Of a stretch of 64,000 nucleotides of DNA, positions 21,085-32,782 are shown piece after piece. The notes beneath the pieces are model-generated. The model did no database searches. It saw only the letters and a program-made list of their open reading frames with translations, and had not been told where the DNA came from. The position numbers were made by a program, and so were the translations under genes. Within the stretch, counting starts at the first letter, position 1. Every line of letters starts with the position of its first letter. Location of the stretch: the NCBI RefSeq assembly GCF_028372415.1, contig NC_092872.1, positions 92,238,575 to 92,302,574 on the forward strand. Direction: 5' to 3'. Source of the DNA: Notamacropus eugenii (lineage: Eukaryota; Chordata; Mammalia; Diprotodontia; Macropodidae).

Positions 21085-21265
21085 GTGGAATCTAGCCTTG
21101 AAGCCTACCTGGGTTCAAATTCCACTTTTCATATGTACTGGCTCTAGAACCTTGGGAAAACTGTTTAACCTTTCAGAGTTCTAGGCAAGTTGCAGAGAAG
21201 GTGCTGACCTTCATTGATAGAGAAACTTGCCTCACCTGGATTACCTATAGAATCAAAGGTCCTGT
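21085..21265 (+). repeat. SINE class W, sense
   Basis: 'gaagcctacctgggttcaaa', 'gttgcagagaaggtgctgac', 'cattgatagagaaacttgcc' and 'tcacctggattacctataga'. The best-preserved sense copy of this class here. Confidence 0.8.
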
Positions 21266-21904
21266 TCTTGTCTCTTCTATCTGGAGATGCTTCCCTTATG
21301 AAAGTGGCCAATGGCTTGCCACACCACCTCCATTCCCTTCATTTTTCCCCTGCCCTGGGATTAGAATCAGCCTTAAGTCAGGAGAATCTTTCCATAGTCA
21401 TCTCCCAACATGGAAGAGAGCTGACCTGAGAACTTACCACATCTTCTGAGATCTTGACAGATGGGAGTCATTTACATTGGCCATTAGGAAGAGCAAATCT
21501 GTACTGCCATGAACATCTGTTTAAAATGAACATCAGACTCAAGCTTCCAACCTCTCTGAGTCCCTTCCAATGAGCTCCACAGCTGCCAAGAAGGGGGAAG
21601 CATTGAAGACATTGTTCCAAGGGAGAATAAATTACTCAACTCCCCCCCTCCCCCCCCATACTATCTTTCTCTCTGTCTCTCTCTTGCTCTCACCCTCTCT
21701 CTCGCTCTCTCTTTGTCTCTCTCTGTGTCTCTGTCTCTCTTTCCACATTGTTCTTTGGGCAGAGAATTTGCAACTATGCAAGCTGGCAGCCTCATTTACT
21801 GAGCACAGAATCTCCCATCCACAAGATTTTCCAAGCTTCTCTGCTAAAGGGTTGCTTTACTTCTGATCTCTGATTTGGAAGGAAGTTGAAAGGGCCCTTT
21901 TGCC
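21266..21904. other. Single-copy sequence with a CT-rich stretch
   Basis: CT-rich microsatellite-like part at about 21662-21745 (TCTCTC with GTCTCT). No gene. Confidence 0.4.
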
Positions 21905-22095
21905 TTCCCAGTGTAGTACAGTGGAAAGACTGTGGTCTCTGGAGCCAGGGGATTTGGGTTCAAATCCTGCTTCTGGTACTTACTACTATTGAACAAGTTC
22001 CGGGATTTCCCTGGGTCTCAATTTCCTCATCTCTAAAATGAGGGATCTGGATGAGATTGCCTCAGAGCTTCCTTCTAGATCTATGACTCTATTGT
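21905..22095 (+). repeat. MIR-type SINE, sense
   Basis: 'acagtggaaagactgtggtc', 'gggttcaaatcctgcttctg', 'caatttcctcatctctaaaa' and a 3' end 'cttccttctagatctatgac' that resembles the CR1/L3 tail. Confidence 0.75.
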
Positions 22096-22431
22096 CTTTT
22101 TGGTGTTAGAAGGACACCCTCAAAAGTGAACAGTATATTCAACCCTTTATTATAAACAAAATCTCCTTGATACAATTGGAAGAAAAATCTGGAAAAGCAG
22201 CTTAGATTGATAATTTAAAAATCAGTAAGTATTGAGTATATACCTGTGCCCAAGTTTCTATTTTGTTGATTTGACCTCCATAATATCTCTTATATCTATC
22301 TCTTTCCTCTTATAATACCCTACCCTAGCTCAGGGTCTTACCACTTTTTTGCCTGAACGGCTTCTAGTCTCTCTTCTCTCCAATTCTTCCTTTCGAAAAT
22401 TCTTTTTTAAATTTTGAACTTATTAGCATGT

Positions 22432-22692
22432 GCAGGCAGACAGCTCATTGGATAGAGTATCAGTCTGGAGTTAGGAAGATCTGAGTACAAATCAGGCCTC
22501 AGGTACTTAATAGCTGTGTGACCCTGAGCAAATCACTTAACACCATTTGCCTCAGTTTCCTCATCTGTAAAATGGGGGTAACAATAGCACCTACCTCTCA
22601 AGATTGTTATGAGACTCAAATTAGACAATAACTATAAAGAGCTTAGCACAGTGCCTCGTACATAGTAAGTGCTATAAAGTGTTAGCTATTAT
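22432..22692 (+). repeat. MIR/THER-type SINE, full length, sense
   Basis: Complete order: head 'cattggatagagtatcagtc', CORE 'agctgtgtgaccctgagcaa', 'tttcctcatctgtaaaatgg', and L2-like tail 'gcttagcacagtgcctcgta' ending 'gctattattt'. Confidence 0.88.
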
Positions 22693-22719
22693 TTTAATTA
22701 TCAAATAAAACAAACATTT

Positions 22720-23265
22720 CCATATACATGGTGGAATAGAAAAAAAGAGATGTGACTATTATGTATGTAGACCTCGCTTTTCTTTTAAAATATGCAAGCA
22801 ATTCAATATGTAACTTTCAAAACTATCCCGCTTGTCTGTGATTCTTTCTGGCCTTCCTTCTGTAATCTGTACATTAAAAACAAAAAAACAAAAAAACCCT
22901 TCATTTCCTTTTTTTTCTTTTTCCAGCAATCTAGTTCTCCCTCCAACTCCACCTCTCCTCTCCCCCCACCATTGGGGGAAAAAAAGACAAAAATTTTATA
23001 AGAAATATATATAGTCAAACAAAACAATTTCCCACCTTGGTTATATCTGAAAATGTATGTCTTATTGTACATCTCGGGTCCATCATTCGGTCAGGAGGTA
23101 GCTGGCATGGCTTCATTGTCTGACTTCTGGAATTATTATTGGTCATCACTCATCAGAATTCTTAAGTCTTTCAAAACTCTTTTTCTTTACAATGTTGTTA
23201 TTGGGTAAATTGTCCTCCTAGTTTTGCTCACTTCCTTTCTGCATCAATTCCTGTAAGTCTTCCTG
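22720..23265 (-). repeat. L1 3' UTR, antisense (left part)
   Basis: 'tatctgaaaatgtatgtctt', 'gtccatcattcggtcaggag', 'agaattcttaagtctttcaa', 'tttacaatgttgttattggg' and 'tcttcctgg' are the reversed marsupial L1 3' UTR. The element resumes at about 23683. Confidence 0.82.
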
Positions 23266-23421
23266 GAAAAATGTATTGGGGAAACACCATGGGACCTTCT
23301 TCCCATTGGGCCAGGTACCCCAAGAAATGTGCTTGGACTCCGCATTTGCTTCTTTCTATTCTGGGTGAAGAGACTGGATTCTCTGATGCTGTAAATTCAA
23401 AAGGTCCAGAAGGGTAATTGG

Positions 23422-23467
<46 letters not shown>

Positions 23468-23682
23468 ATTGCACTGTGAAGCAAACATCATTTTGTAAAA
23501 ATTAATTGATGTAAAGTGATTAAATGTAACTGAGTCACTAGACCCTAGCAACACAGCCAATGGGAGTTTGAGCCAACGACATTAGAAGAAAGACCTCCAA
23601 ATCCTCTCAGAGCTCCCTAGGACCCCGAGGGATCAGATATAACTTGCCTGGCTCCAGGAGACTGGGCCAGAATCAGCTGATT
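23266..23682. other. Unidentified ~415-bp insert inside the L1, with (TG)n
   Basis: The L1 sequence stops at 'gtcttcctgg' and resumes at 'tttctctctcatcattctta'. The intervening DNA contains a TG array (23422-23463) and retains CpGs (ccgag, caacgac). No family recognised. Confidence 0.55.
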
Positions 23683-23835
23683 TTCTCTCTCATCATTCTT
23701 AAGGTGGCAATAATTTTCCATTATATTCACATACCATAATTTGTTCAGCCGTTCCCCAAATGATGAGTACTTCTATGGTTTCCTTTACTTTTTTTTAATA
23801 ACAAAAAAAGCTGCTATAAATATGTTTAAACATCT
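23683..23835 (-). repeat. L1 3' region, antisense (right part)
   Basis: 'ttccattatattcacatacc', 'ttgttcagccgttccccaaa', 'agctgctataaatatgttta' and 'ggtccttttcctcattcttt' continue the L1 from 22720-23265 in order. Confidence 0.85.
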
Positions 23836-23859
23836 GGGTCCTTTTCCTCATTCTTTGAT

Positions 23860-24425
23860 CTCTCTCCAATCCCTCTTTCTCAAAGCTGGCAAAATTATCT
23901 TCCTAAGGCACAAGACTGACCATATTGCTCCCCTTCTCAACAACCTTCAGTAGCTCCTCATTGTTTCTAAGATAATATTCAAATCCCTCAGCCTGGCATT
24001 TAAGACCTCAATAATCTCTCTCTTACTTTAACTCTTCTCCAGCCTTATCTCCTACCAAACAAATGCCATGTTCCAGCTAAACTCGCCTATGAGCTATTTC
24101 TTGGAATTGATACCGCATCTCCGACCTTCTTGAATTCACACAAATCCCCTTCCTGAGCTTGCCCCTCTTCCCAGAATTCTTGCCTTCCTTCAAATGACCA
24201 TCTTCTCTATGAAGTTTTCCCTTATTTTCACCAGTTGTAACTGCTTTCTCCCTCTTCAAACTACCTTGCCTTATTTGTGTTCATTTAATTCTATCCATTC
24301 ATCCCCACTCTCCCCAGGTAGAATGTGCGTTTCCTGAAAGTTTACTTTTAACTTGTTTTTAACTTTGTATCCTCTGTACACATTGTCTCACAGACAGTAG
24401 ACACTTTGGCAACTTTGGATGGATT
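23860..24425 (+). repeat. L2 LINE, 3' ORF2 region, sense
   Basis: 'tccttagcctggcattta'-like text (here 'tcagcctggcatttaagacc'), 'cttcaaatgaccatcttctc' and 'actaccttgccttatttgtg' follow the L2 C-terminal order. A tail-like end with GAATG units appears at 24536-24583 after a small interruption. Confidence 0.72.
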
Positions 24426-24599
24426 GAGTTGCCCAATATTGGGGATAGGGGTGGGGAAGGATAGAGAAGTACAAATCCCTGTCCTCAAGAAAGAGAGGAG
24501 ACACACATAAAACAATATTAAAGTTTTGCACATTGTAACTGCTTCATAAATGATTGTTGCATGATGAGTGAATGAATGAATGGTAAACCACAGAACATG

Positions 24600-24790
24600 T
24601 GAGATGTCCTAAAAGTAAGTTTCAAGCTATGAAAATTTTCACTATTACGCAATAGGATTCAAATGGGATTGCTTCAGAAGTCCAACAGCCATTCATCTGA
24701 GCTGGATCAGTCAGGGAAGGCTTCCTGAGGAAGACCACAGCTAGATGTTAAGAAATGAATAGGATTTCCTTTAATGATATATATATATAA
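24600..24790 (-). repeat. L2 LINE fragment, antisense
   Basis: 'tcagggaaggcttcctgagg' and 'agatgttaagaaatgaatag' match the reversed L2 region. The first 100 bp are uncertain. Confidence 0.45.
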
Positions 24791-24794
24791 AGTA

Positions 24795-24900
24795 GGGAAT
24801 GATAAGATCTTAGACTTAGAGCCAGAAGGGACCTAAGAAGTCATGGGGCCCAATGACCTCATTTTATAGATGAGGAACCTGAAGGCTATAATAATTTCTT
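24795..24900 (-). repeat. MIR-type SINE fragment, antisense
   Basis: 'agacttagagccagaaggga' and 'cctcattttatagatgagga'. Confidence 0.65.
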
Positions 24901-25281
24901 TCACTCATGAGGGAGATAAGGACAGTGTTCTATAATTATTTCACGGATATTCTCCCTGACGGTTGAACCCAAGTTTATTTCTTTGGCATTCCCCAACACA
25001 GTCCCTATGTTCTCCATTGGATGTGATAAACAATAAGCCAGATATGCACCTTTCATCCAAAGCCCACCAAATCCTTATGAACCTAGGTTAAAGGTAGCCC
25101 TCGCTGCAAGTAAATTACCAGACATCTAGAGAAATTAAGCATTTTGCTCAGGGTTATAGTGTTAGAATTGTTCTGTGGGGAGTAAACTGTCATGTGATTG
25201 GTGATAATTGACCAAGGATTACCAATGTGGTCCCACCAGAAGAATTTCTTCTTTGTTGAGATATATGGAACTTAGAATGGG
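24901..25281. other. Mostly single-copy sequence
   Basis: A weak MIR-like piece ('gagaaattaagcattttgct') lies at about 25120-25165. Nothing else is recognised. Confidence 0.3.
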
Positions 25282-25480
25282 ATCACAGAATCATAAATTT
25301 GGAAATGAAAGAAACATTAGAAGGCCATCAAATTAGGCATCTCCTGCCCCCACGTACTTTACAGATGAGGAAAGAGAAATTAAGCTACTTGCTCAGCATC
25401 ACACAGTATCAGAGGTAGGATTTTAATCCAGGCCTTCTGAACTCCAAATTCAATATCCCATCCATTATACCATACTCTCT
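25282..25480 (-). repeat. MIR-type SINE, antisense
   Basis: 'cagaatcataaatttggaaa', 'ttacagatgaggaaagagaa', 'gctcagcatcacacagtatc' and 'cccatccattataccatact'. Confidence 0.75.
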
Positions 25481-25494
25481 CTCTTGATATATAG

Positions 25495-25745
25495 GAAGGG
25501 AACCTAGAGATCAGTTAGGCTGATCTCTTCATTTTACAGGTTAGCCAATCAATCAGCATGCATTTATTAAGCCTCAACTATATGCCAGTCACTGTACTAG
25601 GCACTGAGGAAACAAAGATTAAAAAATGGAATAGTCCCTGCCTCAAGGAGCATAATAAAAAAACTTTAGCCTTATGGAGGTAGAGTGACTCACCCAAGGT
25701 CACACAGCATATGCAAGAGTGATAAAATCGAAAAAAGACTCAGGA
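25495..25745 (-). repeat. MIR-type SINE split by an L2 piece
   Basis: The SINE runs 25495-25547 ('ttcattttacaggttag') and continues at 25668 ('tagagtgactcacccaaggt'). Between them, 25548-25665 is antisense L2 3' end ('gcatttattaagcctcaact', 'gtccctgcctcaaggagc'). Confidence 0.62.
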
Positions 25746-25907
25746 CTTGTGAATTTCAGTCCTATGCACTTTTTCTTTGTCAAAGTTATATTGATGTCAT
25801 TCATTCTTCACTACAGATACTTCTCCAGTGCTCTCAAGGCCTTTTCTGCACCAGATCCACTTCAAACTCCCAGTTTCTGCCTACTGTCTAGGCTTCCCTA
25901 CATCATA

Positions 25908-26040
25908 CCTTTTTTTTTTTTTTTTGGAGGAGAGAGGTGAGGCAATCAGGGTTAAGTGACTTGCCCAAAGTCACATAGCTAGGGTCAAGTGTCTGAAACT
26001 GAATTTGAACTCAGGTCCTCCTGCCTCCAGGGCCAGCTGT
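25908..26040 (-). repeat. Short A-tailed SINE, antisense
   Basis: T-run (25908-25925), 'gtgaggcaatcagggttaag', 'cccaaagtcacatagctagg' and 'actcaggtcctcctgcctcc'. Confidence 0.85.
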
Positions 26041-26059
26041 CCCCAAGGCCTATTCCTTT

Positions 26060-26850
26060 CTGCTGGGAGGTGGTCCTCCTGGCTTCACAAGATTCATCAC
26101 TACCACCTGGCATGAGGTTGGACTTTGAGGGAGGACCTTGAACAGTCCAATCCTGTCTCTCTCAACAGACTTCTCTTCAGTTTCTGATACTTTACCTAAA
26201 CTCATTTCTCAATGTTCCCCATTCCAGGGATTCTAAACTCCTACTGATGAAAAACAGCTCCATTCCCTATCCCCAACTGCTTACTCCCTCATTCCCATAA
26301 CCCTAGTCTGCACACATCTTACTCCAGATCTACCCAACCCTTTTCTGTACTCTCTGGAGTGCCTGCTCCTTAATTAACAAACTTGCTTTAATTCCAAACC
26401 TTGTTCTTTCCCACTCCTCCCATTTTCTGATACTCACCGAGATCTGGCTCCCTCCAGATGACACTGCATCCCTGGCCACACTTTCTAGTAGACTGCACTG
26501 TGACTCATACCTCCTGACTCACTGGTCATGGTGGGCGAGCTGAAATACTCCTTTCTCCCCATTTCCTCTTTTAGACTCTCCTTCTACCACAATCACTCAG
26601 TAATCTCTCCTCTGAGCTTTATACTATCCAAATTTATTATCCAATCCAGATCCTGATGACCATTACCTAGTTACCCATGATATTGTCATTCCTACAACAG
26701 TGAGTTCAACACCTGACTTACAGTCTTTTGCTTCAATCCCAATCTTGACTTCAACATACACAGCAATACTCCCTTAAGTACTCTCACTTCTTACCTCTTT
26801 AATCTACTCAGTCCTCAGTCCTTTCCCCTTAAACCCACTGCACTCTGAAG
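26060..26850 (+). repeat. L2 LINE, endonuclease region of ORF2, sense
   Basis: The reading frame around 26360-26500 contains ACSLINKLALIP and then LTEIWLPPDD. These match the 'NARSLNNK' and 'LTETWL' motifs of the APE-type endonuclease domain of L2 and other CR1-group LINEs. LTEIWL is encoded at 26433-26450; the E of this motif is a catalytic residue in the family. Elsewhere the frame is broken. This is the 5' part of an element whose 3' half is not joined to it here. Confidence 0.75.
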
Positions 26851-26934
26851 CTGGGACACCAATCGGCCCCTGCCTGAGGGCTCCTCCGGACCCTCCTGAC
26901 TTCAGAGTGATTATCAACAGTAACTGCTACTGTT

Positions 26935-27290
26935 TCCCACCTAGCCAGATGTCTTTCTTTTTCTTGACCTCATTAAAGGGTCCATGCCCTGGCTACTTCT
27001 TAAACAGGCCTATTCAATGAATGGGGTTGCCTCACCCAAAGTGAGTACCTGCAAAGACCTTGGCCTAAAGGACCCAAGGTCTCCCAGTGCATCCTGAGTC
27101 ATCTCCAGTCATCTTAATGAATGTCTGGTTGCTAGATTCTGATGGCTCAGGAGGAGAAATGAGGCTGGTGATCTGCACAGCCCTCCCTCACCCAAAACAA
27201 AGTCAAGTGCAAGTCATGTCACCATTTCTCTGATGGCATGGTCTTCTTTGGCGTCGAAGGAAGAACACAAAGTCAGTCCTCATGATATAC
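26935..27290 (-). repeat. Unnamed marsupial repeat C, antisense, longest copy
   Basis: Shares 'gaccatgccatcagagaaa', 'tgacttgcacttgactttgt', 'gggagggctgtgcag' and 'tctcctcctgagccatc' (read on the minus strand) with copies at 39300, 40454 and 58284. This copy extends about 180 bp further than the others. Confidence 0.75.
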
Positions 27291-27294
27291 ATTT

Positions 27295-27836
27295 CCACTC
27301 TCTCCTTAACTAAACAAAGGAGGTACCTTTTATCTCTTCTCCAGGATCTGACTTGGTCTTTATAATTACTCAGCATTCACTTGCATTTTTAGGGGATTGT
27401 CTTTTTGTTTACATTGGTAGAGGTATCACACAAAGCATCAGTTTATATGTGTGGATGATTTCTAGATCTATTTATCTATCCCTAAGCTCATATGCCTTCC
27501 CATGTTTTTCTGAATTTCCCACATGAGCCATTTTAAAAGTACAATAATACTCTATTACGTTCCTACACATATGTACATAGGTAAACTGCAATGATATTCT
27601 ATTACATTCATAGATTTGTTCAGTCATTATGCAGTCAGTTCTTTGCTACTACAAAAAGTAGTACCATGAATATTTTCATATTATATAGTATCTTTCTTTC
27701 TCCCTTTGATCTCCTTTGTTTATATACCTAGAAGTAGGATCTCTGGGTCAAAGGATAGAGACATTTTAGCTGCTTTGGGTCGTTGTTGGGTTTTTTACAT
27801 TATTCCAAACTGTTTTCCAAAATGGTTGGACTAAAC
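27295..27836 (-). repeat. L1 3' region, antisense
   Basis: 'tctattacattcatagattt', 'gttcagtcattatgcagtca', 'tttgatctcctttgtttata' and 'aactgttttccaaaatggtt' match reversed L1 ORF2 end and 3' UTR. It is cut at 27837 by a MITE. Confidence 0.75.
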
Positions 27837-27959
27837 CAGGGGTGAGGAACCTGCAGCCTTGAAACCTCATGTGACCCTCTAGGTCCTCAAATTCGGCCCT
27901 TTTGACTGAATCTAATGGATGTGGATGTGGACTTGAGGACCTAGAGGACCCCACCCCTG
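27837..27959. mobile_element. hAT-type MITE, family A, complete with target duplication
   Basis: 123 bp from CAGGGGTG (27837) to CACCCCTG (27959), with long inverted arms ('cctctaggtcctcaaatt' against 'acttgaggacctagagg'). It is flanked by 8-bp duplications GACTAAAC (27829-27836) and GACTGAGC (27960-27967), 6 of 8 identical. This is the hAT length, with TA in the centre of the better copy. Non-autonomous. Confidence 0.88.
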
Positions 27960-27967
27960 GACTGAGC

Positions 27968-28612
27968 CATAGCTCCTCATGCTTTCTTCTCTCTACCACC
28001 CACCCCCTAAGAAGTCCCAGATGGCTTGGGCAAAGATTCTTTGCTGTTGTAGATAGCCCTCTGATTCTATCTTTCTCCAGGAATTTAGGTAGAGTGGGAG
28101 TGGGTTCCCAAGAATTCCTTCTGCTACTTTTCCTGCCTCCCGACCGTAAATGAATTACTGTCTGAAAGACCCATGTTTGACCACAATATTTAGAGGCTAT
28201 AGCACATGTCAAGCCCCATTGTAGCTAGCAATGGAGGGAAGCAGAGCAAGAATGCTCCTAAATGCACCAGAATGTATAAGGATGAATCAGAGTCTAATAC
28301 ACCTATCTACTCAGTTCAGTTGGCTCCAAATTTAGGGGACATATCTGCCTGACATGTTACGGGTACAGCAATAAGACTAGAATGTACCGTTCCCAGTCCC
28401 TGGCCCTGAACTGGTAAGGCCCCATTGTACTTCCTTCCAGAGCTGTAATTTTCTCTTTAGAGAGCACAGACCAGTTATTAACTTAATTTTATTTTATTTC
28501 CTTGGAGAGTCTCTAAATTCATATCCATAAGTCCACATCCCAAAGTGGTCACTGAAAGTTTCCTTATCACAATCTTCTCTATTACTGCTTCTGTCTCTCT
28601 CTCTTGTCTATG
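27968..28612. other. Single-copy sequence
   Basis: A 148-codon minus-strand frame (27766-28212) crosses the L1 and the MITE, so it is not a gene. No repeat is recognised after 27968. Confidence 0.4.
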
Positions 28613-28649
<37 letters not shown>

Positions 28650-28682
28650 ACACACATACACACACACACTCACACATACACC
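28613..28682. repeat. (AC)n microsatellite, imperfect
   Basis: AC units with AT interruptions. The Cys-Val-Met frame on the minus strand comes from it. Confidence 0.95.
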
Positions 28683-28944
28683 CCTATATCTGTCATACCA
28701 TCACCACAGCACCAAGTAGTCTGGCAAGACCACTGAGCTAAAAAGAAATACAGGGAAATTTTAAAATGTCCCCTAGATTTCCAGAAGGCCATTGGTTTGA
28801 GGAACTCTTCAATACATACCAATTGTGACCACCATTCATGATGCCAACGCAGAGTCTTTGTGCTGAGGTAAAAATTTAGAATAGGGATTTGGGACTGCAG
28901 TTGGAATATATGTATCTAAATATATTTATTTATTCCAAATATAT
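28683..28944. other. Single-copy sequence
   Basis: No feature recognised. Confidence 0.35.
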
Positions 28945-29100
28945 TACATATATATGTGTATGCATACATATACACATATGTATATATACACACAAACATA
29001 CATGTTCATGTATATATGTGTGTACATATATGCATACACATATATACGCATGCATACATATGTGTATATGCACATGTGTATATGTATGTATGTATATATC
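28945..29100. repeat. Degenerate TATG/CATA purine-pyrimidine tract
   Basis: About 155 bp of TA, TG and CA steps. His-Ile-Cys-Tyr frames on both strands are artefacts. Confidence 0.9.
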
Positions 29101-29162
29101 ACCATACCACCCCCAAAAGAAAATCTCAGGTGATAAGAGCTGCAAATTGTGATTTTCTAGAA

Positions 29163-29402
29163 TTTATGTGCTTACTAGTTTCAGTTGTGTCCAACTCTTT
29201 ATGACACACTTGGGATTTTCTTGTCAAAAACACTGGAATAGTTTGCCATTTCCTTCTCCAACACATTTAACAGATGAGGAAACTGAGGCAAACAGAGTTA
29301 AGTGACCTGCCATGGGTCACACAACTAGTAAGTGTCTGAGGCCTGATTTGAATTCAGGAAGATGAGTCTTCCTGTCTCCAGGCCCAGCCCTCTATGCACT
29401 AG
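29163..29402 (-). repeat. MAR1-type SINE, antisense, split by an LTR
   Basis: 'ttcagttgtgtccaactctt', 'tgccatttccttctccaaca', 'aacagatgaggaaactgagg' and 'cctgtctccaggcccagccc'. The remaining head text 'cacctaactgtc' appears at 30079-30090, after the LTR, so the LTR landed in this SINE. Confidence 0.85.
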
Positions 29403-29407
29403 GAGGC

Positions 29408-30080
<673 letters not shown>

Positions 30081-30154
30081 CCTAACTGTCTTCTGGGCAT
30101 TATGGAAGTCAGTAATAGAGCTCTTTGTTGCCAGACTGTTAAGCCGTGTGTTTG

Positions 30155-30360
30155 ATACCTCTGATGCAGAGCATAAGGAGCTGGACCGAGAGTCAGGAAG
30201 ACCTGTATTCAAATCCCACCTCCAACTCATACTGTCTGTGCTATCCTAAACAAGTCACTATTTCTTAATACCCCTAAGCAACTCCCCAACATTATAACTT
30301 AAAGAGAAAGTGCTAGTCTACACTGGCAAAAGAAGTTCTATCTGGGAGTTTGAGTACGTC
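30155..30360 (+). repeat. SINE class W, sense
   Basis: 'gagagtcaggaagacctgta', 'ttcaaatcccacctccaact', 'taagcaactccccaacatta' and 'gcaaaagaagttctatctgg'. Confidence 0.68.
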
Positions 30361-30704
30361 CTACTCCACTTTGACTAGAAATTTGCCATACTTCTCCTAC
30401 AAATATGTTTTTGGGTAGATTTTTGAGTAAGAAGATCTAGTTTTCAATTCTGGCAGGATCACTTACTACATGTGTCAAGGTGGGCAAGTCAATTAGTTTC
30501 CAGTGCCATCACCAGAAAGCCCCTATAGGGTTCTCATCTGAAAATAATGCTCACTTAGCCTCTGCACTGGGCTAGCCAGAAAGATCCAGTTATAGCCATC
30601 TACACTCTCTTAATAGAAGACACTGCCAGAGATAACTGTAAATGACACAGATACTTGAATGATAAGCATTCCATAAATAAAACATGATATAGTATTTACT
30701 TGAA
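30361..30704. other. Single-copy sequence, possibly old SINE
   Basis: Weak SINE-like words ('tcacttactacatgtgtcaa') at about 30440-30500. No gene. Confidence 0.3.
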
Positions 30705-31005
30705 AGGGGAGATAATAGCTTATATTTGTATGGTACATTAGAATTTACAAAGCACTTTACAGATGTGATTTCTTTTGCTTTTCCTAACAGGTGTGAGAGA
30801 GGTATTATCTCCATTGTACAGATAAGAAACTTTCTTTGCCAATACAGATTAATGCTTTCTCTGCAGTTTATAGTATTGAAATGTTTCTTAGGGATACTGA
30901 GAAATTAAATGACTTATCTAGAGTTACCTGGACAGTATGAATTAGAAGTGAGACTTGAATACAAAGGCTTCCTAACTTTTAGATCCAGCTCCCTATACTT
31001 TATGT
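30705..31005 (-). repeat. MIR-type SINE, antisense, interrupted
   Basis: 'atttacaaagcactttacag', 'tattatctccattgtacaga' and 'gacttatctagagttacctg'. About 30835-30890 is foreign to the SINE. Confidence 0.65.
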
Positions 31006-31165
31006 CAGAGGTATCAAACACATGGACCAACACTCTGAATCAGATTAAAATGTAGTTGGAAAATATTTAACAAAAGAAATAAAAATACAGTAGAATATAG
31101 ACAATCTTAATATGTGGTTTTAAAGTCAGTATGTGACTTGCAAGGTTAAACATCTTAGGGGGCTC
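31006..31165 (+). mobile_element. hAT-type MITE, family B, left part
   Basis: Starts CAGAGGTATCAAACAC. 'agattaaaatgtagttggaa' and 'atttaacaaaagaaataaaa' follow. The right end fades. Confidence 0.7.
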
Positions 31166-31939
31166 TGTTTGTATTTGTCATCATTGTTTCATCATACTGC
31201 CTCTCACAAGTAGGTACTTCTTGCAAAGTTGTTGAATCTGTGATTTCTCTAAACTCCACCACCACCACCACCAAATACAATCTAATATTCTATTGTGTCA
31301 ATGTAAATCACCAGATTAAATGACAATCGTGACTTCAGAGGACTGATATTGAGGCAAGCCTCCTCTCTCTCTGCACAGAGACAAGTGGACCATAAGTATG
31401 GACTGAGATATATGTTGTCATACGTGGCCAAAGTGTTGAATGGTCTTTACTTAATTGTAGTTGTTTTTGTTATAAAGGATAGTTTAGTTTAGTGCTAGTG
31501 GAGAGGAGATTCAATGGGAAGTTTCAGTGATGGAAAAAAAAAAGAACATCCACAAAATATTTCTCTTAAAGAAGAAAAGAATAATTTTCTAGAAATGTCA
31601 TTGTTTAATTTTATTTTTTATCATTTAATACTTTAGGGATTGGTGATTTTCCCCAGTGTGGATATTCCCTCTAATAATGCAGATGGCAAACATTGTACAA
31701 CTTTGAGAGCTGTTGGAGAACCAAAAAATTAATTACCAAGTGATCAACCTAGTCATGAGTCAGGTGATGAGTAGATGGTAAGCTATCCAAGCTTGCCTGT
31801 TCCATGGGACTCTTAACCACGAACTCTGATAACTTTGTCGGAGGGCTCCACCTCAGATGAGAGGAAGTTTTCTCAAATTTTCCTTCTCTCACAAGGATAA
31901 GAATGGAACATGCAGGTTGTTCTTCAATGATCCTTCCCT
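31166..31939. other. Single-copy sequence
   Basis: A short CCA run lies at 31257-31272. No gene or repeat recognised. Confidence 0.35.
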
Positions 31940-32225
31940 CTCAGCCCTATTTTTTAATCACACTTTTCTTTACACAACTTCTCCTTCATAACCCTTTGTA
32001 ATATGTTGAAACTCGCTCACTCCTAACACGTTTCTCCCACTTAAGGTGATTCTTAGTTTCAGTCCTTCACGGTTCCATACAACTGTCTATAAGAATTTTG
32101 GTGTTAAAAAGATGAGTTTTTATTTTAGGGAAAAGCTTAAAAGAACATTCAAAGAACTATAGTTTCCCAAATGACATTCAGTCCCTTCTTTCCCTCCTAT
32201 TCAATTATGTGAATTGTCCACCTGC
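31940..32225 (-). repeat. RTE LINE, ORF2 C-terminal fragment, antisense
   Basis: Colinear with the C-terminal part of the RTE copy at 47480-47865: 'ttttattttagggaaaagct' here against 'ttattttcagggaaaagctt' there, and 'gtccacctgcaacatct'. On the minus strand it gives an LFNTKILIDSCM-like run, like the 'LFxTxVLPxLxYG' region of RTE. Confidence 0.55.
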
Positions 32226-32365
32226 AACATCTGTCACGATATATGTTCTTGGGAGGGAGAGGTAGAAAATTTACAACTAATGGAAGTGATTGTTGAAAAC
32301 TGAAAACAAATAAATTAAATTTTTAAAAATAAAATTGAAAAATGCTTGTCAGAAAAAAAAAAAAG
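32226..32365 (+). repeat. L1 3' end, sense
   Basis: 'gggagggagaggtagaaaat', 'ggaagtgattgttgaaaact' and an A-rich terminus match the L1 3' end seen at 42450-42600. Confidence 0.75.
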
Positions 32366-32416
32366 ATATATGTACTTGTGAATGAGCTCCATCACACTGC
32401 AAAAGAAAGTCTGGAC

Positions 32417-32762
32417 CAATAGTATCAAACTCAAATAAAACATCCCTACAGGCTGTAATTGACTGAGAAAAACACAGATTAACATTATCTCTGTGGTATT
32501 TTTGTTTATTTTGTTAAATATTCTCCAGTTGTTTTGGGGGGGGTGGGGAAGGCAATCAGGGTTAGGTGACTTGCCCAGGTCACACAGCTAGTAAGAGTCA
32601 AGTGTCTGAGGCCAGATTTGAACTCAGGTCCTCTTGACTTCACAACCAGTGCTCTATCTGCTGTGCCACCTAGCTGCCCCTGCCAATTACATTTTAATCT
32701 GACTCTGGCAATACTGGAGAGTTTTGCAGGTAGGTGTGTGGGCCAAAAGTTTGACAACTCTG
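32417..32762 (-). mobile_element. hAT-type MITE, family B, complete, carrying a SINE
   Basis: Ends CAATAGTATCAAACTC and AGTTTGACAACTCTG. The flanking 8-bp duplications GTCTGGAC (32409-32416) and GTCTAGAC (32763-32770) match at 7 of 8. A SINE occupies 32532-32682. Without it the element is about 195 bp. Confidence 0.85.
32532..32682 (-). repeat. Short A-tailed SINE, antisense, inside the MITE
   Basis: 'ggcaatcagggttaggtgac', 'gtcacacagctagtaagagt', 'ctgaggccagatttgaactc' and 'ctgtgccacctagctgcccc'. The MITE text 'ccagttg' before it and 'ccaatta' after it suggest the target duplication. Confidence 0.85.
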
Positions 32763-32782
32763 GTCTAGACAATAGGTATTTG

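Noticed and set aside
27766-28212. 148-codon minus-strand frame
   Set aside because: It runs through an L1 end, a hAT MITE and single-copy DNA; chance opening.
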